Shown here: positions 8,824-16,197 of the stretch, piece after piece
Layout: each line of letters begins with the position of its first letter
Numbering within the stretch: the first letter of the stretch is position 1
Source: Pseudoflavonifractor_A sp022772585
Lineage (GTDB): Bacteria; Bacillota; Clostridia; Oscillospirales; Oscillospiraceae
Assembly: GCF_052065415.1 (NCBI RefSeq)
Contig: NZ_JBQHUB010000005.1
Coordinates: forward strand, 62,001 to 126,000
Reading direction: 5' to 3'
DNA: 64,000 bases
The notes under the pieces: generated by a model
Seen by the model: only the letters and a program-made list of their open reading frames with translations
Told to the model about the DNA's origin: nothing
The model's database searches: none
Translations under genes and position numbers: made by a program

Positions 8824-10005
8824 ATGAATGCTGTTTTAATGGCTCTGGACTCCATCCGGGAGAAAAAGGCCCGCTCCTTCCTTACCATGCTGGGCATCAT
8901 CATCGGCGTGGCCGCCGTGCTGGTGCTGGTCGCCCTGGTGTCCGGCTATAACGCGGACATCACCGCCTACTATGAGAAGCTGGGCATCAACAAAGTCAAT
9001 GTCAGCGTCACCTGGTACGACCGTACCCGGGCGGTGGACGTATACTCCGCCCTGTACGAGTATGGCAACACTACTCTGGGAGACATGGTGGAGGGGGTCT
9101 CCCCCTCTGCTTCCACTTCCCTGCCGGTGAAATACCGTTCCGCCACACTGGAAAGCAGCACTGTCTATCTGGGCAGCGACCAGTTCGCGGTCTGCGGCAA
9201 TTATGTGCTGGAGTCGGGCAGGGACATCAGCGAATTTGATATCCAGCGGCGCAGCAAGGTCTGCGTCCTGGGCTCCTATGTGGCCGACTCCCTCTTCCCC
9301 TACACCGACCCCATCGGCCAGACCGTTACCCTGGGGGGCATCCCTTTTACTGTGGTGGGTACCTACTACCAGAAGGACGGCGGACAGGAGGACTCCATGG
9401 ACGACATGCTCTCTGTCCCCTACAGCCTGGACCGTGAGCTCCTCCAGACTGCCGATGTGACCGAGATCACCGTGAAGGTGGACACCTCTGCCCATGTGGA
9501 GACCGTCCTGTCCCGGCTGGAGGTCTATCTGTCCGGTCTGGTCAGCTCCAGCGTGGGCGAATACACCCTGGAGAACGGCAACTCTGCCATGAGTGAGAGC
9601 AATGAGGAAATGATTTCCATGAGCGTGGTGCTGGGAGGCATCGCCTCCATCGCCCTGCTGGTGGGCGGCATCGGCATTATGAACATCATGCTGGTCACCG
9701 TCACCGAGCGCACCCGGGAGATCGGCATCAAAAAATCCATCGGTGCGCCCCGCAGCGAGATCATTTCCCAGTTCCTGGTGGAAGCCGCCATTCTCAGCGG
9801 CATGGGCGGTCTCATCGGCATTGCGCTGGGCTTTGCCCTGTCCCTTATTCTGGGGAAAGCCATGTATGACCTGATATTGCTGCCCAACGCTCTGGTGACC
9901 CTTGGCTCCTTCACCTTCTCGGTGGTCATCGGCATCCTGTTTGGCATCTATCCCGCCGTAAAGGCGTCCAACCTCCAGCCCGTGGACGCCCTGCGGGCCG
10001 ACTAA
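8824..10005 (+). CDS. ABC transporter permease (MacB/FtsX family)
   Basis: The 393-residue permease has one N-terminal membrane helix (residues about 17-40), a large extracytoplasmic domain of about 220 residues, and three C-terminal helices, the first of which holds the family motif GGIGIMNIMLVTVTERTREI. This is the MacB topology with the ATPase on a separate chain. It is the last gene of the adaptor-ATPase-permease operon. The stop is followed by a dense run of inverted repeats (10,010-10,130) rather than by one clean terminator. Confidence 0.93.
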   Translation: MNAVLMALDSIREKKARSFLTMLGIIIGVAAVLVLVALVSGYNADITAYYEKLGINKVNVSVTWYDRTRAVDVYSALYEYGNTTLGDMVEGVSPSASTSLPVKYRSATLESSTVYLGSDQFAVCGNYVLESGRDISEFDIQRRSKVCVLGSYVADSLFPYTDPIGQTVTLGGIPFTVVGTYYQKDGGQEDSMDDMLSVPYSLDRELLQTADVTEITVKVDTSAHVETVLSRLEVYLSGLVSSSVGEYTLENGNSAMSESNEEMISMSVVLGGIASIALLVGGIGIMNIMLVTVTERTREIGIKKSIGAPRSEIISQFLVEAAILSGMGGLIGIALGFALSLILGKAMYDLILLPNALVTLGSFTFSVVIGILFGIYPAVKASNLQPVDALRAD

Positions 10006-10009
10006 TACT

Positions 10010-10083
10010 AATTTCAAATTAAATGCTTTCATTTGAAATTCCGTGCGCCATGCGCACTGGTATCATGCGTGCCGCATGATACC
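10010..10083. repeat. Cluster of three perfect inverted repeats in the permease-SLH gap
   Basis: Three separate perfect hairpins lie in a row: AATTTCAAAT with its complement (10,010-10,019 and 10,031-10,040), GTGCGC/GCGCAC (10,043-10,057), and GGTATCATGCG/CGCATGATACC (10,059-10,069 and 10,073-10,083). Smaller ones (GCGCTTCGCGC, AAAAGCTTTT) follow to about 10,130. This 167-bp gap holds no gene; the hairpins may stabilise or end the exporter transcript. Confidence 0.75.
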
Positions 10084-10172
10084 GCGTCTCATAAAAACCT
10101 GACGCGCTTCGCGCTATAAAAAGCTTTTCAAGTTTTTTATTAGGTTTTAGTATAATGAAAGAGGTGTGTCCC

Positions 10173-12236
10173 ATGAAAAATCGTATTCTGGCCGGGCTGC
10201 TGGCCCTGCTGCTCTGCCTGGGCATCGTGGGCGCGGCGGGGACGGCGGCAGGCGCCCAAACCTTCTCCGACGTCAGCGACCCCGACACCGCCGAGGCGGT
10301 GGCCGTTCTCTCCGGGCTGGGCATCGTGTCCGGCTATTCCGATGGAAGCTTCCACCCCTCCGCCGCCCTGACCCGGGCCCAGTTCTGTGTGCTGGCCGTG
10401 CTGGCCGAGGGCCACGGCGATCAGGTCCGGGGCAGTGCCTACCGCACGCTCTTCTCCGATCTGCCCGCCTCCCACTGGGCCGCTCCCTATGTGAACCTGG
10501 CCCAGAGCGAGGGGCTGGTCAGCGGCTACGGCAACGGCACCTTCGGCCCTGACGACCCGGTCACCATGGGCCAGGCTGTCACCATTGTCCTGCGCCTGAT
10601 GGGCTATTCCACCGATAACGTGGGCCCCTTCTGGCCCCAGGACTACATGGAGAAAGCCGCCGCCCTGGGCCTGACCGACGGCATCTCCAGGACCGGCAGC
10701 CAGGCCATTGACCGGGGCGAGGCCGCTCTTCTCCTCTACCGGATGCTCCGCGGGACCACCAGGGACGGCAGGGACTACATCTCCGCTCTGGCCGCCGGCA
10801 CGGTGGAGGACGCGGTGGTCCTCTCCAATGACGCCGAGGCCGGGGACGGCGCCCTCCACACCGCCCAGGTCTACGCCGGGAAGTCCGGCCTGACCTGGTA
10901 TGAGCAGTCCTCCGCCATCCCCGACGCTCTGGTGAACCGGCGGGGCACCCTTCTGCTGGACAGCAGCGGAAAGGTCACCGGCTTCCTGCCCGATGACAGC
11001 ACGGTCAGGACCCTCTCCCTCTCCTCCGCCCAGGCGGGCAGCCTGACCGACACCAGCGGCCGGACCTGGACCATTCCCAACGGCGCGGCCCTGGTGCTGG
11101 ACGATACGGCTGCCACCTACGGCAGCAGCTGGTATGAGCTGGAGGGCCGGAGCACCGTCACATTGTTCTACTCCTCCTCCGGCTCCATCGACCTGGTGAC
11201 TGCCTCAGAGTCGGAGCGGTACAGCGGCACGGTCCTCACCGGCTATTACGAGAGCGCCAGCCCCAACACTGCCAGCCCCGACTCCATCACCCTGCTGGGC
11301 CTGACGCTGGAGGTGGATGAGAGCGCTGTGAGCAGTCTCAGCTCATTCAAAGTGGGCCAGCGGATCACCGTAGTCCTCAATGGCGCCGGGGAGGTAGCTT
11401 ACGCCTGCTCCCCCAGTGAGCGCACCGCCCAGATGGTGGGCCTGGTCACCGCCGCCGGGGACACCTGCCGGGTGGAGCTCTTCAGCGGGCTGACCGTCTC
11501 CGGCAAGCGCAGCGGATTGTCGGTCTCAGCGGGCGATCTGGTCCGGGTCTCCTCCTCCGGTATCGGCACCATCTCCCTCTCCTCCATCGGCAGCGGCTCG
11601 GTATCCGGAGTCCTCAATGTCGCCGCCCGCACCCTGGGCAGCGTGGTCCTGTCCGATGACGTAACGGTCTATGACCGCGTGGGCAAGGGCGCCGCTGTAC
11701 AGGTGGAACTGAAAGACATCCTCTCCGGCACCGTACCCGCCTCCGGGATCGCCTACGCAGGCACCGACAGCGACGGCCGGGTCAATGTGCTCGTCCTCAA
11801 TGACGTGACCGGCGACGCCTATACCTACGGTATCCTCCATACCGGCACCAGGACCGAAGGGGCCGGCAACATGCAGGTGACCAACGCCACCCTCTCGGTA
11901 GAGAACAGCAGCGGCACCTCCCAAGCCTATATCACCGGCAGTTCGGTGGGCAACAAAACTGTGGGCGGCCTGGCGGTCACCAGCGATGGGAAAACCGCCG
12001 GGGTGATCACGCTGGAGAAGGTGACGGCTGTCAGCGGCTCCGCCTTTGACGGCGAGGATGCGGTGGTCCTGAACGGCGTCCGGGTACCCATCAGCGATGA
12101 GGTACAGGTCTATAACGCCGACTCCGGCCAGTGGACCACTCTCCCGGCCGCCCGGGCCTATACCGGAACCTTCACCGTCTACTACAGCGGGACCCTGGGC
12201 AATGACGCCAAGGTGCGGGTCATCTTTACCGGCTGA
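10173..12236 (+). CDS. Secreted S-layer-homology (SLH) domain protein
   Basis: A 687-residue surface protein. It begins with a signal peptide (MKNRILAGLLALLLCLGIVG... ending near AGAQ), then three SLH-like repeats (FSDVSD with GYSDGSFHPSAALTRAQF; FSDLPASHWAAPYV with GYGNGTFGPDDPVT; a third ending DRGEAALLLYRML) that normally bind secondary cell-wall polymers. The remaining 500 residues are Ser/Thr/Gly-rich beta-type sequence that I cannot assign. GAGGTG precedes the ATG at 10,173; an ATG at 10,155 in the same frame lacks a ribosome site. It stands alone and ends in a strong terminator. Confidence 0.9.
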   Translation: MKNRILAGLLALLLCLGIVGAAGTAAGAQTFSDVSDPDTAEAVAVLSGLGIVSGYSDGSFHPSAALTRAQFCVLAVLAEGHGDQVRGSAYRTLFSDLPASHWAAPYVNLAQSEGLVSGYGNGTFGPDDPVTMGQAVTIVLRLMGYSTDNVGPFWPQDYMEKAAALGLTDGISRTGSQAIDRGEAALLLYRMLRGTTRDGRDYISALAAGTVEDAVVLSNDAEAGDGALHTAQVYAGKSGLTWYEQSSAIPDALVNRRGTLLLDSSGKVTGFLPDDSTVRTLSLSSAQAGSLTDTSGRTWTIPNGAALVLDDTAATYGSSWYELEGRSTVTLFYSSSGSIDLVTASESERYSGTVLTGYYESASPNTASPDSITLLGLTLEVDESAVSSLSSFKVGQRITVVLNGAGEVAYACSPSERTAQMVGLVTAAGDTCRVELFSGLTVSGKRSGLSVSAGDLVRVSSSGIGTISLSSIGSGSVSGVLNVAARTLGSVVLSDDVTVYDRVGKGAAVQVELKDILSGTVPASGIAYAGTDSDGRVNVLVLNDVTGDAYTYGILHTGTRTEGAGNMQVTNATLSVENSSGTSQAYITGSSVGNKTVGGLAVTSDGKTAGVITLEKVTAVSGSAFDGEDAVVLNGVRVPISDEVQVYNADSGQWTTLPAARAYTGTFTVYYSGTLGNDAKVRVIFTG

Positions 12237-12257
12237 CCGTTTCTCTCCGGATAAATG

Positions 12258-12290
12258 TGAAAGGGACGCCCCGAACGGGGCGTCCCTTTC
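12258..12290 (+). terminator. Bidirectional intrinsic terminator between SLH gene and multi-HTH gene
   Basis: Stem AAAGGGACGCCCC with its perfect complement (12,260-12,272 and 12,277-12,289), loop GAAC. A-rich on one side and T-rich on the other, so it can serve both converging transcripts. Confidence 0.85.
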
Positions 12291-12306
12291 CTGCCGCAGG
12301 GCAGTC

Positions 12307-13479
12307 TCAGAACGCGGATAGCGCGCCGGACGATCCCTTTCCGATCAGCGGGGCTTCTTTTTGTCTCCTGCGTATCCGGCTGAGGACCTGATACACGTTC
12401 CTCACATCCATCCCCAGGGCAGCGGCGATGGCGGCGGGGGACTCTCCCGCCCGCGTCCTGGTCCAGACGTCGTACTGCAGGGCAGTGAGTCCCTCCCACC
12501 GCCGTGTGCCCGCGGTGAGCCGGTAGATCACCCACAGGCTCACCCCATATTCGGCAGAGAGCTCCTTACAACTCCGCCGCCAGTCCAACCCCTCCCGGCG
12601 GATCCTGTGGTCCCGCAGTTCCCGCAGCTCCCGGCTGCTCAGATAATGGGTCAGTTTTTTCAGCCGTGTCTCTCCCCTCCGCAGAGTGCGTCCCACAGTG
12701 GATGGGTCCACTCCCAGCTCTGCCGCGATCCGGGTCTGGTTGAGTCCCTCCAGAGTGAGCAGGAGCACCTGCCGCTGCCGAGCGGTAAGGAAGGCGGTCT
12801 CAGCCACCACCCGCCTCAAGTCGATGGAGCCGTCCTCCCGGGCGCAGGTACGCACCAGCTCCCTGGCCTCAGCATACCGCCGCAGTTTCTCGATGGCCCG
12901 CCGGGCAGTGCGGTAGATCGTGGAGGGATCCACTCCCAGCTCCTCTGCCGCCGCCAGGGGCCGTTTCCCTTCCCGGTAGAGCATGGAAAATACTTGCCGC
13001 TGCCGGGATGTCATCTCGGCGGTACCGTCGTCCAACACCGCCTGCATCCAGCTCCGCTGCTCCCGGTTGTCCCGGTCCCAGGACTCCAGCCGGTCCCAGC
13101 TCTGCTTCTCCATCCACTGCCAGCGCTGCCCATCCAGGCTGCTCCACCGGCGCCCCGGCGGACGGTGCCGGGGCTGCAGCTGCCGCAGAGCGGCCCGGAT
13201 GTCCCGGATCATCTCACGCACCAGACTCAGCTCATAACGCAGTTGGTGCGGCGGAGGCTTGTGAAAAATGCCCTCTGTCCCTTCGGGGCGTCTCTCCCCC
13301 GTCTTCGCGGACTTCATATCCCCTGAGAGGGAAACCGCCGCTTCAGGAGGCTGAGGGATTTTCTCCCCCAGCGCCGCCAAAAGCATCTGCTCTTTTTTTC
13401 GCAGCCGCTCCAGCGTGGCCTGATACTCTGCTGCAAGATCAGAAGGTGTACCTCCGGTTGTGCCAGTAAGTCCGGTCAT
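12307..13479 (-). CDS. Multi-helix-turn-helix DNA-binding protein (sigma-region-4-like repeats)
   Basis: A 390-residue basic protein. The N-terminal 150 residues contain a coiled-coil-like stretch and a Trp/Arg-rich segment. Then come at least three HTH units with the sigma-70 region 4/LuxR pattern: MTSRQRQVFSMLYREG...GVDPSTIYRTARRAI (157-205), LTARQRQVLLLTLEG...GVDPSTVGRTLRRGE (231-280), and LTALQYDVWTRTRAG...GMDVRNVYQVLSRIR (331-373). A fourth, shorter HTH-like piece lies at 303-324. The start ATG at 13,479 lies inside the upstream small gene (41-bp overlap), so the two are translated together; the frame stays open upstream but reads as implausible Arg/Trp-rich sequence there. Likely a transcription regulator; target unknown. 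The operon carries operator sites matching a divergent repressor. Confidence 0.75.
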   Translation of the reverse strand: MTGLTGTTGGTPSDLAAEYQATLERLRKKEQMLLAALGEKIPQPPEAAVSLSGDMKSAKTGERRPEGTEGIFHKPPPHQLRYELSLVREMIRDIRAALRQLQPRHRPPGRRWSSLDGQRWQWMEKQSWDRLESWDRDNREQRSWMQAVLDDGTAEMTSRQRQVFSMLYREGKRPLAAAEELGVDPSTIYRTARRAIEKLRRYAEARELVRTCAREDGSIDLRRVVAETAFLTARQRQVLLLTLEGLNQTRIAAELGVDPSTVGRTLRRGETRLKKLTHYLSSRELRELRDHRIRREGLDWRRSCKELSAEYGVSLWVIYRLTAGTRRWEGLTALQYDVWTRTRAGESPAAIAAALGMDVRNVYQVLSRIRRRQKEAPLIGKGSSGALSAF

Positions 13480-13672
13480 AGTAATGCCGTACCACCTCCC
13501 CCACCTCCCGGGTCTCCCGCAGCATCTGCCGCAGCAGACGCAGATCGTGCTCCGCCGCATTCCGCCGGTGAGGATCCATATTGCACTTCTCCTCCTCCAG
13601 CGCCCGGATCGCCAGACGGAGCCGGGCCGCTGTTTCCGTGTAGCTGTCAGCCAGTTCTTGCAAGGTCGCCAT
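13439..13672 (-). CDS. Small helical protein, 77 aa, first gene of the repressor-controlled operon
   Basis: The protein starts MATLQELADSYTETAARLR and ends with YYDRTYWHNRRYTF. It is almost all helix with a Glu/Arg-rich coiled-coil pattern. Similar short proteins ending in an aromatic/Arg tail accompany sigma-like proteins in mobile elements, as far as I recall. AAGGAG precedes the ATG. The 3' end overlaps the multi-HTH gene by 41 bp. Transcription would start from the leftward promoter at 13,789-13,817. Function unknown. Confidence 0.72.
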   Translation of the reverse strand: MATLQELADSYTETAARLRLAIRALEEEKCNMDPHRRNAAEHDLRLLRQMLRETREVGEVVRHYYDRTYWHNRRYTF

Positions 13673-13686
13673 TTCATTCTCCTTTT

Positions 13687-13703
13687 GTATCTTTTTAAGA
13701 TAT
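13687..13703. promoter_or_regulatory. Operator-like 17-bp site 1
   Basis: GTATCTTTTTAAGATAT, an inverted repeat of half-site GTATCTT around a 3-bp centre. It lies in the leader directly before the ribosome site of the 77-aa gene. It matches sites 2 and 3 of this intergenic region. Confidence 0.7.
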
Positions 13704-13767
13704 ATTTAAGGCTATTAATTGCCCACAAATGTTTTCATACTGCGGGCTTAGTTGTTTTATTCTTTTG

Positions 13768-13784
13768 GTATCTTTTTGAGATAC
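13768..13784. promoter_or_regulatory. Operator-like 17-bp site 2
   Basis: GTATCTTTTTGAGATAC, the most symmetrical copy (13 of 14 half-site positions pair). It covers the predicted transcription start of the leftward promoter. Confidence 0.75.
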
Positions 13785-13788
13785 TACG

Positions 13789-13817
13789 AGTATAACAGTT
13801 TATTCGTGTCTTGTCAA
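13789..13817 (-). promoter_or_regulatory. Strong leftward promoter of the small protein/multi-HTH operon
   Basis: Minus strand: TTGACA, 17 bp, TATACT, close to consensus. The -35 lies inside operator site 3 and the start point inside site 2, so bound repressor would block it. Confidence 0.8.
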
Positions 13818-13822
13818 GATAT
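13806..13822. promoter_or_regulatory. Operator-like 17-bp site 3
   Basis: GTGTCTTGTCAAGATAT, same spacing and half-sites as sites 1 and 2. It overlaps the leftward -35 and ends five bases before the rightward -35, a position from which a bound repressor could also activate its own gene. Confidence 0.7.
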
Positions 13823-13827
13823 TTTTC

Positions 13828-13856
13828 TTGCTATTCCGGACCATTTATAGTATAAT
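13828..13856 (+). promoter_or_regulatory. Rightward promoter of the repressor gene
   Basis: TTGCTA, 17 bp, TATAAT. A single operator half-site (AAGACAC, 13,858-13,864) lies at the predicted start point, which suggests autoregulation. Confidence 0.7.
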
Positions 13857-13888
13857 CAAGACACTTTAATGGGAAAGGATGTTTGCCT

Positions 13889-14509
13889 GTGACTACCGGA
13901 GAACGGATCAAACAGCTTCGTCTGGCCGCCAAGCTCTCTCAGGAGGAATTGGGCGCCCGGGTCGGCGTACAAAAGGCCGCCATCCACAAGTATGAGAGTG
14001 GGCGGGTGGTCAACCTGAAAAAGTCCACGGTGGACCGGCTGGCCGCCGCGCTGGACACGACGCCCGCCTATCTTCTGGGGCTGGATGAATCCCCTCTGCC
14101 CGGCGGTGTTCTCCCTTATCAGCCCCACCGTATCCCCATTCTGGGGCGCATCTCGGCGGGCCTTCCCATCTATGCCGAACAGAACATCGAGGGATATACC
14201 TTCACCGACCTGAACGGCGGCGCAGAGTATTTCGCCCTCCGGGTCAGCGGCGACAGTATGAACGCCATCGGCATCAACGACGGATACCTCATTGTGGTCC
14301 GCCGGCAGGACGAGGTGGAAAACGGCGAGGTGGCCGTGGTACTGGTGGACGACGATGACGCTACTGTCAAGCGTTTTTACGCCACCGACAGTACTGTCAC
14401 CCTCATGCCCCAATCCACCAACCCTGTCCACCAGCCCCAGATATACGATTTGAAAAAGACACGTATCAAAGTACTGGGCAAGGTAGTCAAGGTGGAGTTC
14501 ACCCTGTAG
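13889..14509 (+). CDS. LexA/CI-type self-cleaving transcriptional repressor
   Basis: The N-terminal 60 residues form an HTH_3 domain (LSQEELGARVGVQKAAIHKYE). The C-terminal half is an S24 (LexA-type) peptidase: cleavage pair Ala90-Gly91 in GRISAGLPI, catalytic Ser123 in VSGDSM and Lys161 in ATVKRF, 38 residues apart as in LexA. By family knowledge such proteins cleave themselves when RecA filaments form. I prefer the GTG at 13,889 because AAAGGA sits nine bases before it; a TTG at 13,883 is possible. Operators in the divergent gap do not resemble the Firmicute LexA box (CGAACN4GTTCG), so this is a CI-like phage-type or domesticated repressor rather than the host LexA. Confidence 0.9.
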   Translation: MTTGERIKQLRLAAKLSQEELGARVGVQKAAIHKYESGRVVNLKKSTVDRLAAALDTTPAYLLGLDESPLPGGVLPYQPHRIPILGRISAGLPIYAEQNIEGYTFTDLNGGAEYFALRVSGDSMNAIGINDGYLIVVRRQDEVENGEVAVVLVDDDDATVKRFYATDSTVTLMPQSTNPVHQPQIYDLKKTRIKVLGKVVKVEFTL

Positions 14510-14555
14510 CAGGCCCCGGCTCAGGTCAAACTGCCGTGCGCTCCTTTTGCGCGCC

Positions 14556-14584
14556 TTGACAGCGGGATATCCGGACCGTATAAT
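14556..14584 (+). promoter_or_regulatory. Full-consensus sigma-A promoter of the heptad-repeat gene
   Basis: TTGACA, exactly 17 bp, TATAAT: every base matches the vegetative consensus, implying strong constitutive transcription of the small coiled-coil protein. Confidence 0.88.
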
Positions 14585-14604
14585 AGCAATAAGGGGTGTG
14601 GCCG

Positions 14605-15000
14605 ATGAGCAATGAAGAGAAGATTCTGGAACTGCTTTCTGCGATGCAGAAAGATCTGGCCGGCGTCAAAGAGGACCTGGCCGACGTCAAAGAGGACCTG
14701 GCCGACGTCAAAGAGGACCTGGCCGGTGTCAAAGAGGACCTGGCCGGCGTCAAAGAAGACCTGGCCGGTGTCAAAGAAGACCTGGCCGGTGTCAAAGAAG
14801 ACCTGGCCGGTGTCAAAGAGGACCTGGCCGGTGTCAAAGAAGACCTGGCCGGTGTCAAAGAGGACCTGGCCGGTGTCAAAGAGGACCTGTCCGAATTGAA
14901 AGAGGCCCATGAAGAGACCCGCTGCGGGGTAAATTCTTTGCTGGAATGGGCAGAGGAGTGCGGGAATGTGATCAAGTTCCCGCTTCCCAGAGTAAAATAA
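14605..15000 (+). CDS. Coiled-coil protein made of tandem heptads, 131 aa
   Basis: After a short N-terminus (MSNEEKILELLSAMQ) the protein is twelve consecutive heptads, mostly KEDLAGV or KEDLADV, followed by a 33-residue tail with two cysteines (TRCGVNS, EECGN). The pattern (Leu at one heptad position, Val three to four later, charged elsewhere) predicts one long parallel coiled coil. The array is nearly identical at DNA level, so its length can change in frame by slippage. AGGGG precedes the ATG at 14,605. Similar short proteins with variable heptad arrays occur in related genomes, as far as I recall. Function unknown; perhaps an adaptor or scaffold. Confidence 0.85.
   Translation: MSNEEKILELLSAMQKDLAGVKEDLADVKEDLADVKEDLAGVKEDLAGVKEDLAGVKEDLAGVKEDLAGVKEDLAGVKEDLAGVKEDLAGVKEDLSELKEAHEETRCGVNSLLEWAEECGNVIKFPLPRVK
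14650..14898 (+). repeat. 21-bp in-frame tandem repeat
   Basis: One 18-bp and eleven 21-bp units of the form AAAGARGACCTGGCCGGTGTC, differing mainly at GAA/GAG and GGT/GGC/GAC positions. They encode the heptads of the coiled-coil protein. No spacers, so not a CRISPR array. Confidence 0.97.
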
Positions 15001-15003
15001 CGC

Positions 15004-15040
15004 AAGGGCGGTGCCGGTAGATCCGGCTCCGCCCTTTTTC
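15004..15040 (+). terminator. Intrinsic terminator after the heptad-repeat gene
   Basis: Stem AAGGGCGGTGCCGG with its near-perfect complement around TAGAT, followed by TTTTT. Confidence 0.88.
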
Positions 15041-15091
15041 CGTATATCGTCCGTCCCCAGTGCATCGCACATCTCTTCAGTGCTCTGCTGG

Positions 15092-15997
15092 CTAGGACTC
15101 CAGCAGGCGAAGATAGTGGTTTGCCTCCCGCAGGACATGGTCAGCAAGCAGCGGGAGGATGAGCGACTTGATCTGGCACGCCTCGATCCCCTTGACACCT
15201 GCACACTTAAAATCACGGAATTCCTGTGTCAGGACCAGGGCGTTTCCGCCGCGCATGGTCCTGTCGCCCGCCGCCGCGGAGGTCTCCAGCAGCCGCCTGT
15301 AGTCTGCGGCAAAATGGTCAGAGGTCTTAATGAGCTCCTCCTCGGTCGGGTCCAGCAGGCCGCGGATGAACAGAGCGTGCTCCATCATGATACGGTTCCA
15401 GAACAGTTCCTGGTCTCTGAGTTCCTGGCAGCCGCAGCCGTCCATCCCCTCTGCCTGCATCAGATAGGCCCGGTACAGGCGGGCTTCGCGCAGGATGTGT
15501 TCGATAAGCAGCGGGTAGTTTACGGTAAATAGCTCGCAGGAACGGGCTCCTTTCAGGATCCGTTCCTTATAGTTGATCAGGCGTTCCACCAGTGCCAGCC
15601 CGTCCCGGTTCAGCTGCCGTACCTGGCGTACAAGGGCATTGGAGACACACAGATCTTCGTTGCAGCTCCGGCCGCTCAGCCGCATCTCCCGGGCTGTCAA
15701 TCTGCGGTTGAGGAAGGTCCCGGTGAACCGCTGTGTCTGAAGCTCAGCGCAGTCGGTAAACTCCGTAAAGACCTCTCCCGAATTCAGCACGCACCCACGC
15801 ACCACACGGTCGCTCAGCGCGATCGCACGGGAGAGCAGCGCCTCAAACCGACGTATGAAACGCTCGCCCTCATTGGCAAGATCCGCATTTGGCGGTAAAA
15901 ACCCCACCTTTAAGAAGAACGCGTGTTCTTTCATGATACGCGCAAAAAACAGATGCAGCTCCAATGAATTGACAATATAATCCTGAGCGCTGTCCAT
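15092..15997 (-). CDS. DUF2935 family ferritin-like protein
   Basis: A 301-residue all-helical protein made of two similar halves. Each half has a helix start of the type LFFARIMKEHAFFLKVGFL / LFWNRIMMEHALFIRGLLDPTE and a later EHILREA / DHVLREANHYLRLL helix. Family members bind metal through the His/Glu residues of these helices, but no function is established. GAGAGGAG precedes the ATG. It is the first normal-GC gene left of the lower-GC DUF4417 region and is oriented like it, but the terminator at 16,086-16,116 separates them. Confidence 0.88.
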   Translation of the reverse strand: MDSAQDYIVNSLELHLFFARIMKEHAFFLKVGFLPPNADLANEGERFIRRFEALLSRAIALSDRVVRGCVLNSGEVFTEFTDCAELQTQRFTGTFLNRRLTAREMRLSGRSCNEDLCVSNALVRQVRQLNRDGLALVERLINYKERILKGARSCELFTVNYPLLIEHILREARLYRAYLMQAEGMDGCGCQELRDQELFWNRIMMEHALFIRGLLDPTEEELIKTSDHFAADYRRLLETSAAAGDRTMRGGNALVLTQEFRDFKCAGVKGIEACQIKSLILPLLADHVLREANHYLRLLES

Positions 15998-16085
15998 AGC
16001 AAATACTCCTCTCTGCCGTAATACGTGACAAGCCAGTATATGTGCAGGAATCAGCCTGTGTGCAGCAGCGTATGCCGCCGGTCCA

Positions 16086-16116
16086 TAAAAAGGGGGGAGT
16101 CCTTAAGGACTCCCCC
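16086..16116 (-). terminator. Terminator after the putative immunity gene (inside repeat A)
   Basis: Minus strand: GGGGGAGTCC, loop TTAA, GGACTCCCCC, then CTTTTT. It forms the distal end of direct repeat A. Confidence 0.88.
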
Positions 16117-16195
16117 TTGGTCGAAATGTGATTATAGGATCTGGAAAACCCGGTCATATCAATGGGTTTCAGGCAGCAAGCAAGGTCTTTTATCC
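16087..16195. repeat. Direct repeat A (~110 bp), starting at the immunity gene stop
   Basis: About 75 percent identical to repeat B at 16,773-16,882 by eye. Shared blocks include CAGGCAGCAAGCAAG, AGGATCTG, TTGGTC.AA.TGT and the terminator hairpin GAGTCCTT.AAGGACTC. On the coding strand the repeat begins two bases after the stop codon of the 102-aa gene. Confidence 0.85.
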
Positions 16196-16197
16196 TA

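Noticed and set aside
10151..10156. TATAAT just before the SLH gene as its -10 box
   Set aside because: The start point would fall inside the ribosome site and no -35 sits at the right distance, so I did not annotate it as a promoter.
13889..14509. Host LexA of the SOS response
   Set aside because: The N-terminal domain is HTH_3 (phage-repressor type) rather than the LexA winged helix, and the operators in the gap do not match the Firmicute LexA box.
14650..14898. Repeat array that could be taken for a CRISPR
   Set aside because: Units are contiguous 21-bp repeats with no unique spacers, are in frame, and encode a regular heptad coiled coil.
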